DNA of 64,000 nucleotides from Fontibacterium abundans (GCA_965235095.1 OZ249405.1), one strand, 5' to 3'; shown: positions 17,130 to 25,966, counted from the stretch's first letter. Notes: generated by a model not told the origin, from the letters alone. A program made the numbers and translations.

Positions 17130-18014
17130 ATGAAAGATACTGAGAGAAGAATAACTAAAGTTGCTAAAGACGTTGATATTTTTTTAAAAAACTTTCTAAA
17201 GCAAAATCAGCAAAATAACAAACTCTTTGAAGCCATGAAATATGGTTTATTCTCAGGAGGAAAAAAATTTAGATCTTATTTAATTATTTCTTCAGGAAAA
17301 TTATTTAATTTAGATTATAGAAAATTAATTACTATTAGTGCGGTAGTTGAGTGTATCCATTCTTATTCACTAATTCATGATGATTTACCAAGTATGGATG
17401 ACGATGATTTTAGAAGAGGAAAGAAAAGCACACATAAAGTTTTTGGAGAATCTACAGCAATACTTGCGGGTAATTCTTTATTAACTTTAGCTTTTGAAAT
17501 TTTAACTTCTAATAAAATAATTTCAAATCCAAAATCAAAATCTGATTTAGTTTATGCATTGGCATCTTCATCTGGTTATACTGGAATTGCAGGAGGACAA
17601 TTTTTAGATCTAAAATTTGAAAAATTAAAAGTTAGCAAAGATTCAATAGTGGATATGCAAAACAAAAAAACAGGTGAGTTGACTAGTTTTTGTTTAGAGA
17701 GTGTTGCTATTTTGGCAGGCAAAGAAACAGAGAGAAAATTTTTAAAAAAAATAGGTCTTGATATTGGCTTGTTATTTCAAATTACTGATGACCTTTTAGA
17801 TGTATTTGGAGATACGAAAAAAATTGGCAAACCCACAAGAGCAGATAAGAAAAAAGGTAAAGCTACAATCATTAAAAATCTTGGAGTTAATAAAGCCATT
17901 GAATTTTCTTACCAGTTAGCAGACGGTATTACTGAAAAATTAAAAAATAGATATGGAACAAGGGCGGATAGCTTGATAGATTCTGTAAACTTTTTATTAA
18001 GAAGAGACCACTAA
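17130..18014 (+). CDS. ispA: Farnesyl/geranylgeranyl diphosphate synthase IspA
   Basis: Head-to-tail prenyl transferase producing C15 (possibly C20) diphosphates for quinones, undecaprenyl phosphate and carotenoids. The first Asp-rich motif is DDLPSMD at 84-90 and the second is DDLLD at 220-224. Conserved GGKKFR (43-48) and LAGNSLLTLAFE are also seen. The 294 residues match IspA. Chain length cannot be fixed with confidence from motifs alone. It overlaps dxs by one base and sits in the isoprenoid operon. Confidence 0.92.
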   Translation: MKDTERRITKVAKDVDIFLKNFLKQNQQNNKLFEAMKYGLFSGGKKFRSYLIISSGKLFNLDYRKLITISAVVECIHSYSLIHDDLPSMDDDDFRRGKKSTHKVFGESTAILAGNSLLTLAFEILTSNKIISNPKSKSDLVYALASSSGYTGIAGGQFLDLKFEKLKVSKDSIVDMQNKKTGELTSFCLESVAILAGKETERKFLKKIGLDIGLLFQITDDLLDVFGDTKKIGKPTRADKKKGKATIIKNLGVNKAIEFSYQLADGITEKLKNRYGTRADSLIDSVNFLLRRDH

Positions 18015-19924
18015 TGCCAAATACACCATTACTTGATAAGATTAAGAATCCTCAAGATTTAAAAAAATTACAAGTATCAGAATTAAAAACACTAGCTAAA
18101 GAACTTAGAGAAGAACTAATAGATGCAGTTTCAGTTACAGGAGGACATCTCGGTGCTGGACTTGGTGTTGTCGAGTTAACTATTGCAATTCATTATCTTT
18201 TTGACACTCCAAAAGACAGATTAGTTTGGGATGTTGGCCACCAAGCTTATCCTCATAAAATTTTAACAGAACGAAGAGATAGAATTAGAACTTTAAGAAA
18301 AGGAGGTGGACTGTCAGGATTTACTAAAAGATCAGAAAGTATTTATGATCCATTTGGTACAGCTCATAGCTCTACTTCAATATCAGCATCATTAGGAATG
18401 GCAGTTGCAAGAGATCTAGATGATAGAAATAATAATGTAATTGCTGTTATTGGTGATGGAGCGATGAGTGCAGGGATGGCTTATGAGGCCATGAATAATG
18501 CAGGTTCTATGAAATCAAGATTAATTGTTATTCTAAATGACAACGACATGTCTATTGCTCCACCCGTTGGTGCAATGAGATCGTATCTTGCAAAATTATT
18601 ATCAGGAAAAACTTATATAGGATTTAGAGGATTTTTAAAAAAAGTTGCTTCATTATTTCCAAGATCAATCAAAACTAGAGCTGCAAGATTTGAAGAATAC
18701 TTTAGAGGCCTTGCTGTTGGCGGAACTTTATTTGATGAATTAGGTTTTTACTATGTAGGCACTATTGATGGACATGATTTTGATCAGCTAATTCCAGTAT
18801 TAAAAAATGTCAGAGACTCAAGTCATAAAGGACCTTTTTTAGTTCATGCCATTACTCAAAAAGGAAAAGGTTATACACCAGCTGAAAATTCAGATGATAA
18901 ATATCATGGTGTTACTAAATTTGATGTTGTTACAGGGGCACAAGTAAAATCAACGGTTAACACTCCAGCATTTACAAAAGTTTATGGTGATACACTTGCT
19001 AAACATGGTGAGCTAGATAGTAAAATTGTTGTAATCACAGGAGCAATGCCATCAGGAACAGGCGTTGATATATTTGCAAAAAAATTCCCAAAACGTACCT
19101 TCGATGTTGGAATTGCAGAACAACATGCTGTTACATTTGCAGCGGGACTTGCAACAGAAGGGTATAAACCTTTTGCAACGATCTATTCAACATTTTTACA
19201 AAGAGCTTACGATCAAGTAGTGCACGATGTTGCTATTCAAAATCTGCCAGTTCGATTTGCAATTGATCGAGCAGGGTTAGTTGGTGCAGATGGACCAACT
19301 CATGCAGGTTCATTTGATATTACTTATCTTGCAACACTGCCAAACTTTGTAGTTATGGCACCAAGTGATGAAGCGGAACTTGTTCGAATGATTAATACTG
19401 CAGTTACTATTAACGATAGACCCTCTGCATTTAGATATCCAAGAGGAAATGGTTATGGTGTTGAACTTCCAAGTATTAAAGAAACAATTGAAATTGGAAA
19501 AGCAAGAATTATTCAAGAAGGAAAACAAGTTTGTCTATTAAGTTTAGGAACACGTCTTGAAGAGTGTAAAATTGCAGCTAGCGAATTAAAGAATAAAGGA
19601 ATCTCGACTACGATTATTGATGCAAGATTTGCAAAACCATTAGACAAACAGTTAATTTTAAAATCTGCAGAAAATCATGAAGTTCTAATCACTATTGAAG
19701 AAGGTTCTATTGGTGGATTTGGTTCACACGTTGCAAATTTATTAGCTGAAAATGGAATCTTTGATAAAGGACTTAAATTTAGATCAATGATACTTCCCGA
19801 TGTATTCATTGACCAAGATACACCAGAGAGAATGTACGACGTTGCAGGCCTAAATGCTAAGCACATCGCTCAAAAAGTTTTAAAAGTATTCTTTAGTAAA
19901 GATGGAATAAGAGTTATTAAGTAA
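18014..19924 (+). CDS. dxs: 1-deoxy-D-xylulose-5-phosphate synthase Dxs
   Basis: Thiamine diphosphate-dependent first enzyme of the MEP isoprenoid pathway, joining pyruvate and glyceraldehyde-3-phosphate. The 636 residues contain the ThDP-binding GDGA at 147-150, the transketolase-like middle domain (AEQHAVTFAAGLA, DRAGLVGADGPTHAG) and the C-terminal transketolase domain. It needs the cofactor whose salvage involves thiD in this window. It is the last gene of xseB-ispA-dxs. The spacer behind it carries three phased GANTC repeats. Confidence 0.97.
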   Translation: MPNTPLLDKIKNPQDLKKLQVSELKTLAKELREELIDAVSVTGGHLGAGLGVVELTIAIHYLFDTPKDRLVWDVGHQAYPHKILTERRDRIRTLRKGGGLSGFTKRSESIYDPFGTAHSSTSISASLGMAVARDLDDRNNNVIAVIGDGAMSAGMAYEAMNNAGSMKSRLIVILNDNDMSIAPPVGAMRSYLAKLLSGKTYIGFRGFLKKVASLFPRSIKTRAARFEEYFRGLAVGGTLFDELGFYYVGTIDGHDFDQLIPVLKNVRDSSHKGPFLVHAITQKGKGYTPAENSDDKYHGVTKFDVVTGAQVKSTVNTPAFTKVYGDTLAKHGELDSKIVVITGAMPSGTGVDIFAKKFPKRTFDVGIAEQHAVTFAAGLATEGYKPFATIYSTFLQRAYDQVVHDVAIQNLPVRFAIDRAGLVGADGPTHAGSFDITYLATLPNFVVMAPSDEAELVRMINTAVTINDRPSAFRYPRGNGYGVELPSIKETIEIGKARIIQEGKQVCLLSLGTRLEECKIAASELKNKGISTTIIDARFAKPLDKQLILKSAENHEVLITIEEGSIGGFGSHVANLLAENGIFDKGLKFRSMILPDVFIDQDTPERMYDVAGLNAKHIAQKVLKVFFSKDGIRVIK

Positions 19925-19967
19925 GTTTTAATAAATATCCACATACACCCTTAAAAGTAGAAAATTT

Positions 19968-20000
19968 GATTCAAAATGGAATCAAAAGGGAATCAAAACG
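19968..20000. repeat. Three tandem 11-bp repeats, each with a GANTC site
   Basis: GATTCAAAATG, GAATCAAAAGG and GAATCAAAACG stand head to tail without gaps in the convergent spacer between dxs and the DUF2237 gene. Each begins with GANTC, the alphaproteobacterial CcrM methylation site, and the period equals about one helical turn. The 9-mer ATATCCACA, one base from a DnaA box, occurs on each side (19935-19943 and 20027-20035). Function is unknown. Confidence 0.75.
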
Positions 20001-20019
20001 TGAACATTGGAAAGTCGAA

Positions 20020-20400
20020 TTACGAGATATCCACAGCAAATTTCTTTAGAGTCTCCATAGGTATGATTTCTAAAGTCTTCATATGAGTTCTGCGAATATA
20101 AATCTTACATCCATGACCAGCATCAATTGCGCGTTTTACCCAACTTGCGCAAACACACCAATTGTCTCCATCTTTTAATCCTTCAAATCCAAACTCAGGA
20201 TGAGGTGTAATTAAATCATTACCGTTTTCTTTGCACCAATTTAGAAAGTCACCATTCACTTTTGCGCAGACACAGTGCACACCTACATCCGTTTTATCTG
20301 TGTTGCATGAACCGTCACGAAACCAACCAGTCACCGGATTCATTGAACAAGGCTCAATATCTTCACCAAGGACATTTTTTTGTTTTGGAATTTTATTCAT
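20020..20400 (-). CDS. DUF2237 family protein
   Basis: A 126-residue conserved protein of unknown function. Landmarks are NVLGEDIEPCSMNPVTGWFR near the N-terminus, several cysteines (GVHCVCA, NWCVCASW) and the ending ETLKKFAVDIS. The start at 20400 gives an 8-bp ATGAATAA overlap with the upstream stop. A start at 20412 would add four residues. It is cotranscribed with the 2OG-oxygenase-like gene and hisI. The conserved cysteines could bind metal or be redox-active, but nothing proves that. Confidence 0.85.
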   Translation of the reverse strand: MNKIPKQKNVLGEDIEPCSMNPVTGWFRDGSCNTDKTDVGVHCVCAKVNGDFLNWCKENGNDLITPHPEFGFEGLKDGDNWCVCASWVKRAIDAGHGCKIYIRRTHMKTLEIIPMETLKKFAVDIS

Positions 20401-21028
20401 GCTTAAACACATTTGCTATTTTTTGATCAATTTCAGCATTAAACGAGAATGATCTTCGTTCCTCACCAGATTGAAAAGGATAAGCAGTGTGCATTAAATA
20501 ATTTGGAAATAAAATCATATCAGCTACTTTTGGTTGATGATTATAAATACTTTTATTTAAAAAGGCTCTTGAGCCATGAATGAAATCAATTGTACCATGG
20601 GTTTTAAGATTGTGCTTATGAGATCTTGTATCTTCATTTAAAGATTTTGGAATTTTTAAATAACCAACACCTGAAATGTGTCCATCATGATAATGAATGG
20701 GGTTATATTCATTTTCAAATTGTCGAACTACCCAAACATTATTAATTTTAAATTTAGTAATTTTTTTGTTAGTAGATTTTTCAATATAGCTTTTAGTAAT
20801 TTTGAATAAAAAACTTTTTAAGTATTTGTTAACAAAAATTTTTGGAAGCTGTAGTTCTTGACTTACCTGTCCGACTAATTCTTTACTATAATCAAATTTT
20901 TTTGAAAGATTTTGACTATCTGCAATTCTATCAATCTCTTTATTCATTTTATTAATGAGATTTTTTGGAATTTTTAATCTTGCAATTCTTGGACCGAACG
21001 GAGCCAAGACATTTACATTATTTGTCAT
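20393..21028 (-). CDS. Putative 2OG-Fe(II) oxygenase-like protein
   Basis: The 211-residue product resembles the small 2OG-Fe(II) oxygenase-like family also found in marine phages and cyanobacteria. Candidate iron ligands are the His112-Tyr-His114-Asp115 cluster in NPIHYHDGHISGVGYL and His180 in FPNYLMHTAYPF. Arg191 or Arg192 (GEERRSFSFNAEI) would hold the 2-oxoglutarate carboxylate. The substrate is unknown. The gene overlaps DUF2237 by 8 bp and shares one base with hisI, so the three are co-expressed. Confidence 0.8.
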   Translation of the reverse strand: MTNNVNVLAPFGPRIARLKIPKNLINKMNKEIDRIADSQNLSKKFDYSKELVGQVSQELQLPKIFVNKYLKSFLFKITKSYIEKSTNKKITKFKINNVWVVRQFENEYNPIHYHDGHISGVGYLKIPKSLNEDTRSHKHNLKTHGTIDFIHGSRAFLNKSIYNHQPKVADMILFPNYLMHTAYPFQSGEERRSFSFNAEIDQKIANVFKHE

Positions 21029-21486
21029 TATAGTTTTGTTGGATTAGGTTGTCCTTTATAAACAATATTCGGATTAAATTTTTTTCTTTTCTCTTTAAAT
21101 TTTAATTTAATATTCTTTTTAGTTTTAGTGGGTACCGATCTATAAAAACAAGATCTATAACCTACATGACAACTTGCACCTTGTCCAATGTCTACAGTAA
21201 TCCACACCGCATCTTGATCGTCATCAATTCTAATATCTTTTACTTTTTGAACAAAGCCACTCGTCGCACCTTTATGCCATAAAGCTTTTCTTGATCTGCT
21301 CCAATAGAAAGCTTCACCAGTTTCAATTGTTTTTTGTAATGCAAGTTTGTTCATAAATCCGTGCATAAGAACTTCTTTAGTTTTATAATCAGTAGTGATC
21401 ACTGGTATTAAGCCATCCTTGTTGAATTTAGGGCTTAAATACTTGCCTTCTTCTACTTGCTTAATTGAGGTTCTTTTTTTAAACAT
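21028..21486 (-). CDS. hisI: Phosphoribosyl-AMP cyclohydrolase HisI
   Basis: Opens the purine ring of PR-AMP in histidine synthesis. The 152-residue protein is the single-domain form without the HisE pyrophosphohydrolase. It shows EVLMHGFMNKLALQKTIETG, FWSRSRKALWHKGATSG-like spacing, and the metal-site cysteines of GQGASCHVGYRSCFYRS. No other his genes are nearby. It is first in a minus-strand group with the 2OG-like and DUF2237 genes and is divergent from folE across 67 bp. Confidence 0.94.
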   Translation of the reverse strand: MFKKRTSIKQVEEGKYLSPKFNKDGLIPVITTDYKTKEVLMHGFMNKLALQKTIETGEAFYWSRSRKALWHKGATSGFVQKVKDIRIDDDQDAVWITVDIGQGASCHVGYRSCFYRSVPTKTKKNIKLKFKEKRKKFNPNIVYKGQPNPTKL

Positions 21487-21553
21487 TTATGAAAATTAAT
21501 TTGTTCTAAGCGTTTAGTATATTATAACCTAACAAAAAATATAATCACTTTTA

Positions 21554-22159
21554 ATGAACGTTACTGATTTAATAAAAAGGAAGTTAGAAAAAACTGTTAC
21601 CAGACAACAGGCTGAAGAGGCTATTAAAGTTTTGCTAGCTTGGGCAGGGGAGAATCCTAAAAGAGAGGGTTTGATTGATACGCCAAAACGAGTAGTTAAA
21701 GCTTTTGAAGAATATTTTTCAGGCTATTTAATAGATCCTTATAAAGATTTAGAAAAAACATTCGGTGATGTTGAGGGGTACGATGATATGGTTATTCAGA
21801 AAAATATTTCAATTTACAGTCACTGCGAACATCATATGGCACCCATCATTGGTATTGCTCATGTAGCGTATATTCCGCATGAAAAAGTTGTTGGTCTTAG
21901 CAAACTTGCAAGAGTAGTTGAGGCGTATTCTAGAAGATTGCAAACTCAAGAAAGATTAACAATGGAAATTGCAAATACAATATTTAAAGGTTTAAAAGCA
22001 CAAGGAGCAGCCGTAAGTATCGATGCTGTACATCATTGTATGACTTCTCGAGGAATTAAAAAACATGAAGCGACTACTGTTACAAATTATTTTACAGGTG
22101 TATTTAAAGAAAGTCATAATCTTCAAAATCGTTTCCTACACTATATCGGTCAGAAATAA
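21554..22159 (+). CDS. folE: GTP cyclohydrolase I FolE
   Basis: First step from GTP to tetrahydrofolate (dihydroneopterin triphosphate). The 201 residues keep the zinc ligands Cys91, His94 and Cys162 (SHCEHHMAP and HHCMTSRG), plus VVGLSKLARVVEAYSRRLQ and the QERLT motif. The canonical zinc site indicates the metal-dependent FolE1 type. The next stage in this window is folP about 17 kb upstream. The stop is directly followed by the ATG of a zinc-finger gene. Confidence 0.96.
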   Translation: MNVTDLIKRKLEKTVTRQQAEEAIKVLLAWAGENPKREGLIDTPKRVVKAFEEYFSGYLIDPYKDLEKTFGDVEGYDDMVIQKNISIYSHCEHHMAPIIGIAHVAYIPHEKVVGLSKLARVVEAYSRRLQTQERLTMEIANTIFKGLKAQGAAVSIDAVHHCMTSRGIKKHEATTVTNYFTGVFKESHNLQNRFLHYIGQK

Positions 22160-22327
22160 ATGTTAGATCAAGTCGTTGTTGATGCAGATATAGAATCCGT
22201 ATCGTGCAATGGAGGAGACGATGATATTGGGCATCCAACTGTTTATTATAATTTTGGTGAAAAATCTGAAGTTGTTTGCGGTTATTGTGGAAAAAAATTT
22301 TTAAAGAAAAAAAACAATCATGAGTAA
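22160..22327 (+). CDS. CHCC zinc-finger domain protein (55 aa)
   Basis: A short gene starting at the base after the folE stop and overlapping the next gene by 8 bp. The 55-residue product has Cys16, His25, Cys40 and Cys43 in the spacing C-x8-H-x14-C-x2-C, with GHPTVYYNFG between His and the CGYCGKKF knuckle. That spacing matches the zf-CHCC family, which includes the NDUFS6-like accessory subunit of alphaproteobacterial complex I. Whether this copy joins complex I or acts elsewhere is not shown by context. Confidence 0.85.
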   Translation: MLDQVVVDADIESVSCNGGDDDIGHPTVYYNFGEKSEVVCGYCGKKFLKKKNNHE

Positions 22328-23318
22328 TTTTAAAGCAATCGTTCTAAATAAAACTGGCGATCAATTTACAAGAGAAGTTAAAAGTATAGACAAAAGCTTT
22401 TTAATTCATGGAGATGTTTTAGTTAAAATTGATTATTCAGACTTTAATTATAAAGACGGAATGATTTTAAAGAATGGCGGAAGTTTAGTTAAAGATTATC
22501 CTCATATTCCAGGAATAGATTTTGCAGGGACCGTTGAAGAAAGCAAAAGCGAAAAATTTAAATCAGGTGATAAAGTTATTTTAACAGGCTGGAGAGTAGG
22601 TGAGATTTATTACGGTGGCTATTCTCAGTATGCTAAAGTTGACGCAAATTTTTTAGTAAAAGCTCCAAAAGATATTTCAACTAAACATGCCATGGCAATT
22701 GGCACTGCAGGCTTTACTGCTCTACTATGTTCCTTTGCAGTTCAAGCAAGAGAGACAATATTATTAGGTGAAAAAGTAAATGATGTACTTGTAACGGGAG
22801 CAACTGGCGGAGTTGGTAGTGTGGCCGTGATGATTTTGTCAAAGATGGGTTATAAAGTTCATGCCCTAACAGGAAAGAAAGATAAGACAGACTTTTTAAA
22901 GAAATTAGGAGCAAGTGTTGTCATTGATAGATCAGAACTTGAAGGTGAAACAAGACCTTTAGATAAAGGGTTTTGGGATTGTGTCGTTGATACTGTGGGT
23001 GGCAAAGTTTTAGCTAAAGCTTTAACGCATACTAAGCCTAATGGAATTGTTGCTGCATGCGGACTTACTAATAGTTTTAAATTAGAAACGACCGTTATGC
23101 CTTTCATCATTCGTGGTGTTAAACTATGGGGAATTAATTCTGTTGATACACCAATGAAAAGAAGAGAATTTGTTTGGTCACAAGCTGCAAGCTTAATTGA
23201 TACGAAAAAATTAGATGAGATTACAGAAGTGTGGAACATGTCAAAACTTTTAAGTTCTTACGAGAAAATATTAAAAGGAGAAGTTGCAGGTCGAGTAGTT
23301 ATCGACGTTAATCAATAA
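22320..23318 (+). CDS. acuI: AcuI/YhdH-family acryloyl-CoA reductase (MDR)
   Basis: Zinc-independent medium-chain reductase of the YhdH/AcuI group. The best-known activity is NADPH-dependent reduction of acryloyl-CoA to propionyl-CoA during DMSP or acrylate breakdown. The 332 residues have PHIPGIDFAGTV near 61-72, TAGFTALLC near 129-137 and the nucleotide loop VTGATGGVGS at 158-167. The neighbours do not include DMSP lyase genes, but prpC and prpB for propionyl-CoA are about 29 kb away. It overlaps the zinc-finger gene by 8 bp and is followed 2 bp later by a LysR gene. Confidence 0.83.
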   Translation: MSNFKAIVLNKTGDQFTREVKSIDKSFLIHGDVLVKIDYSDFNYKDGMILKNGGSLVKDYPHIPGIDFAGTVEESKSEKFKSGDKVILTGWRVGEIYYGGYSQYAKVDANFLVKAPKDISTKHAMAIGTAGFTALLCSFAVQARETILLGEKVNDVLVTGATGGVGSVAVMILSKMGYKVHALTGKKDKTDFLKKLGASVVIDRSELEGETRPLDKGFWDCVVDTVGGKVLAKALTHTKPNGIVAACGLTNSFKLETTVMPFIIRGVKLWGINSVDTPMKRREFVWSQAASLIDTKKLDEITEVWNMSKLLSSYEKILKGEVAGRVVIDVNQ

Positions 23319-23320
23319 TT

Positions 23321-24211
23321 ATGGATTGGGATAAACTTAAAATATTTCACGCAGTTGCTCAAGCTGGCAGTTTTACTGAAGCATCAGGCACATTAAATTT
23401 AAGTCAATCTGCAATTAGTCGTCAAATTCAATCTTTAGAGCAAACTTTAAAAACATCTTTATTTGAAAGACACGCTAGAGGCCTTTCGCTTACGGAAGAT
23501 GGAGAGATACTTTTTAAAACCGCAAATGAAGTCATTATTCATTTAAAAGGGGTTGAAACTTCTTTGATGGAAAAAAAAGAAAAACCATCTGGAAAATTAA
23601 TAGTTACAACCGTTGTTGGCTTTGGAAGCATTTGGTTAACACCTAGAATTAAAGAGTTCATGGATAAATATCCTGAAATGGAAGTCGAAGTGATCGTAAC
23701 GGATAAAGAATTAGATTTGAGTACACGTGAAGCCGACGTTGCTATTTGGATGAGACAACCAACTCAGCTAAGTTATATTCAGAAAAAATTAATTGATATT
23801 AATTATCATATTTATGGTTCACCTAAATATTTAGAAGAAAATGGTTACCCCAATACCGTTAAAGATTTAGATAAACATAAGTTTATTGTTTATGGAAAAG
23901 GAACTCCATCACCATTATCACAAACAGATTGGATTTTAAATGTTGGTAAAAAAGATTCTTCTAAAAGAAAGTCAGTAATGAGAGTGAACAACATTTATTC
24001 TTTATTACTTGCTGTTGAAAGCGGAGTGGGTCTTGCAGCATTACCAGATTATATGGTTCAGGAAAAAAGTACTCTTGTTAAAGTTTTGCCAAATGTTGAT
24101 GGTCCAAAATATGAAGCGCATTTTGTTTATCCTCAATCTTTAAAAAATGTTGCACGTATTAAAAGTTTTAGAGATTTTATTTTTGACAAAGTAAACGAGT
24201 GGCGTTTTTAA
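23321..24211 (+). CDS. LysR-family transcriptional regulator
   Basis: A 296-residue DNA-binding regulator. The winged helix-turn-helix is residues 1-62 (AVAQAGSFTEASGTLNLSQS followed by AISRQIQSLE) and the effector-binding domain follows from about 90. It lies 2 bp after acuI in the same direction, not divergent as LysR genes often are, so local autoregulation of acuI is only a guess. The effector is unknown. Confidence 0.92.
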   Translation: MDWDKLKIFHAVAQAGSFTEASGTLNLSQSAISRQIQSLEQTLKTSLFERHARGLSLTEDGEILFKTANEVIIHLKGVETSLMEKKEKPSGKLIVTTVVGFGSIWLTPRIKEFMDKYPEMEVEVIVTDKELDLSTREADVAIWMRQPTQLSYIQKKLIDINYHIYGSPKYLEENGYPNTVKDLDKHKFIVYGKGTPSPLSQTDWILNVGKKDSSKRKSVMRVNNIYSLLLAVESGVGLAALPDYMVQEKSTLVKVLPNVDGPKYEAHFVYPQSLKNVARIKSFRDFIFDKVNEWRF

Positions 24212-24235
24212 TTTTTTGAATTTTTAACTAATTAA

Positions 24236-24850
24236 ATGCTAACTTTTTTTATTGGAATTTTATCAGGATTTTGTCTTGCCTTACCTGTTGGCGCTATCGC
24301 ATTAATGTGTATTAATAAAACTTTGCAATATGGAATTAAATCTGGACTCGCTGTTGGACTTGGAGCTTCTTTTGCAGATGCTTTCTACGCATTCATAGCC
24401 ATTTATAGTTTGAGCACAATCTCAAATATTTTTTTACAAAATGGAGATATACTTAGAGTTATAGGCGGATTATGCTTAATTTTTATTTCAATTAGAATGT
24501 TATTTAGTGGCCCTGTAACTATTGAAGATAAGAAAGTTAATTATAATGAATGGCCAAAAGATATTATTTCAGGGTTTATTATTACTATAAGCAATCCATT
24601 AACTTATATTGGATTTATAGCTTTACTTTCTTATATGCATTTAACTTTTAAAAACTTTAATTCAGATTTAATTTTAAATTTTTCGGTAGGGGCATTCGTG
24701 GGTTCAATGGCGTGGTGGCTAATATTAGTTGAATTTGCAAGATTTTTAAAAAATAAAGTCAATTCTACTTTTATAAGACGATCTAATATTATTTCGGGGT
24801 TAATTATTTTAGGTTTTGGAACAATTGTTATTTTATCATTACTAAGTTAA
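24236..24850 (+). CDS. LysE/RhtB-family exporter
   Basis: Membrane protein of the amino-acid exporter superfamily. The 204 residues contain about six hydrophobic segments. The N-terminal LSGFCLALPVGAIALMCINK and the following GLAVGLGASFADAFYAF are typical of LysE-like proteins. The substrate cannot be assigned. It is 24 bp after the LysR gene and 9 bp before rseP. A LysR-LysE pairing suggests the regulator could control this exporter. Confidence 0.85.
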   Translation: MLTFFIGILSGFCLALPVGAIALMCINKTLQYGIKSGLAVGLGASFADAFYAFIAIYSLSTISNIFLQNGDILRVIGGLCLIFISIRMLFSGPVTIEDKKVNYNEWPKDIISGFIITISNPLTYIGFIALLSYMHLTFKNFNSDLILNFSVGAFVGSMAWWLILVEFARFLKNKVNSTFIRRSNIISGLIILGFGTIVILSLLS

Positions 24851-24859
24851 ATTTAAATT

Positions 24860-25966
24860 ATGTCTATAATTAATATTATTATCCCATTTATAATTTTAAT
24901 ATCTGTTGTAGTTTTTGTGCATGAATATGGTCATTACTATTATGCAAAAAAATACGGTGTCAAAGTTACAGATTTTTCAATTGGTTTTGGTAAAGAACTA
25001 TTTGGCTGGACAGATAAAGATGGAACACGTTGGAAAGTTTGTATTATACCTTTGGGAGGTTATGTAAAATTCTTTGGTGACACTAATCCTGCAAGCCAAC
25101 CTGAAAAGCATTCTACTTTTTCTGAAAATGAAAAATCATATTTGCTTGCTACAAAAAAATTATATCAACGAGCAATTATAGTTTCAGCAGGACCGATTGC
25201 TAATTTTGTTTTAGCTTTGGTTATCTTTTCTTGTGTTTACATGTTCTTTGGAAAAGATTTTTCAGTACCAGTTATACAAGATGTTAAAATAGATAGCCCA
25301 GCTGATAAAGCCGGAATTAAAAAAGGCGATCAAATAATTAGAATTAATGATCAAAAAATTACTAGTATGATGGAAGTGTCGCAGTTTATTAGTTTATCTG
25401 ACACAAATTTAATTAAAATTGCAGTTCTTAGAGACAAGAAAGAATATGATTTTCAAGTTCAATCAATTGTTCAAGATACAAAAGATAATTTAGGCAACAA
25501 TATAAGTCGTAAGATGATAGGAATTCAAATCATTCCTCTTAACAATGAAATCAATAGACAGAAGCTAGGACCGGCAAAAGCAATTTATTATTCTTTAAAA
25601 GAAATTTGGTTCACTATTTCATCCACTATGAGTTATGTCGGCAAAATGATTATTGGAACTGAAAAGGCTGATCAGTTGGGCGGACCTATAAAGATCGCTC
25701 AAATCTCAGGACAAGTTGCTGAACTTGGAATTATTCCGTTTCTTTCTATTATGGCTTACATTTCTATTAGTTTAGGGTTGATTAATTTGTTCCCAATTCC
25801 ATTATTAGATGGTGGCCATTTATTATTTTATTTCTATGAGTTTGTTAGAGGCAAACCTTTGAGTAAAAAGATGCAAACTTACTTCTTTAAATTTGGTTTG
25901 TTTGTACTTTTTACTTTAATGTTTTTTTCGACCTATAATGATCTTAAAGGCTTAGGTCTTTTCTAA
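24860..25966 (+). CDS. rseP: RIP metalloprotease RseP
   Basis: Site-2-type intramembrane protease that cleaves anti-sigma factors and cleared signal peptides. The 368 residues place HEYGH at 21-25 in the first membrane helix, a single PDZ domain at about 125-205, and the second zinc motif LDGGH at 316-320 before the last helices. Only one PDZ domain is evident, compared with two in E. coli RseP. The usual dxr-rseP-bamA neighbours are absent, so the gene has moved or the region was rearranged. Confidence 0.93.
   Translation: MSIINIIIPFIILISVVVFVHEYGHYYYAKKYGVKVTDFSIGFGKELFGWTDKDGTRWKVCIIPLGGYVKFFGDTNPASQPEKHSTFSENEKSYLLATKKLYQRAIIVSAGPIANFVLALVIFSCVYMFFGKDFSVPVIQDVKIDSPADKAGIKKGDQIIRINDQKITSMMEVSQFISLSDTNLIKIAVLRDKKEYDFQVQSIVQDTKDNLGNNISRKMIGIQIIPLNNEINRQKLGPAKAIYYSLKEIWFTISSTMSYVGKMIIGTEKADQLGGPIKIAQISGQVAELGIIPFLSIMAYISISLGLINLFPIPLLDGGHLLFYFYEFVRGKPLSKKMQTYFFKFGLFVLFTLMFFSTYNDLKGLGLF

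Noticed and set aside
19925..20019. Chromosomal replication origin at the GANTC spacer
   Set aside because: Only two near-consensus DnaA-like words, a spacer under 100 bp, and no change in gene strand; kept only as an open observation.
22859..23239. 126-residue minus-strand frame inside the AcuI-type gene
   Set aside because: Covered by a strongly supported reductase domain; no motif of its own.
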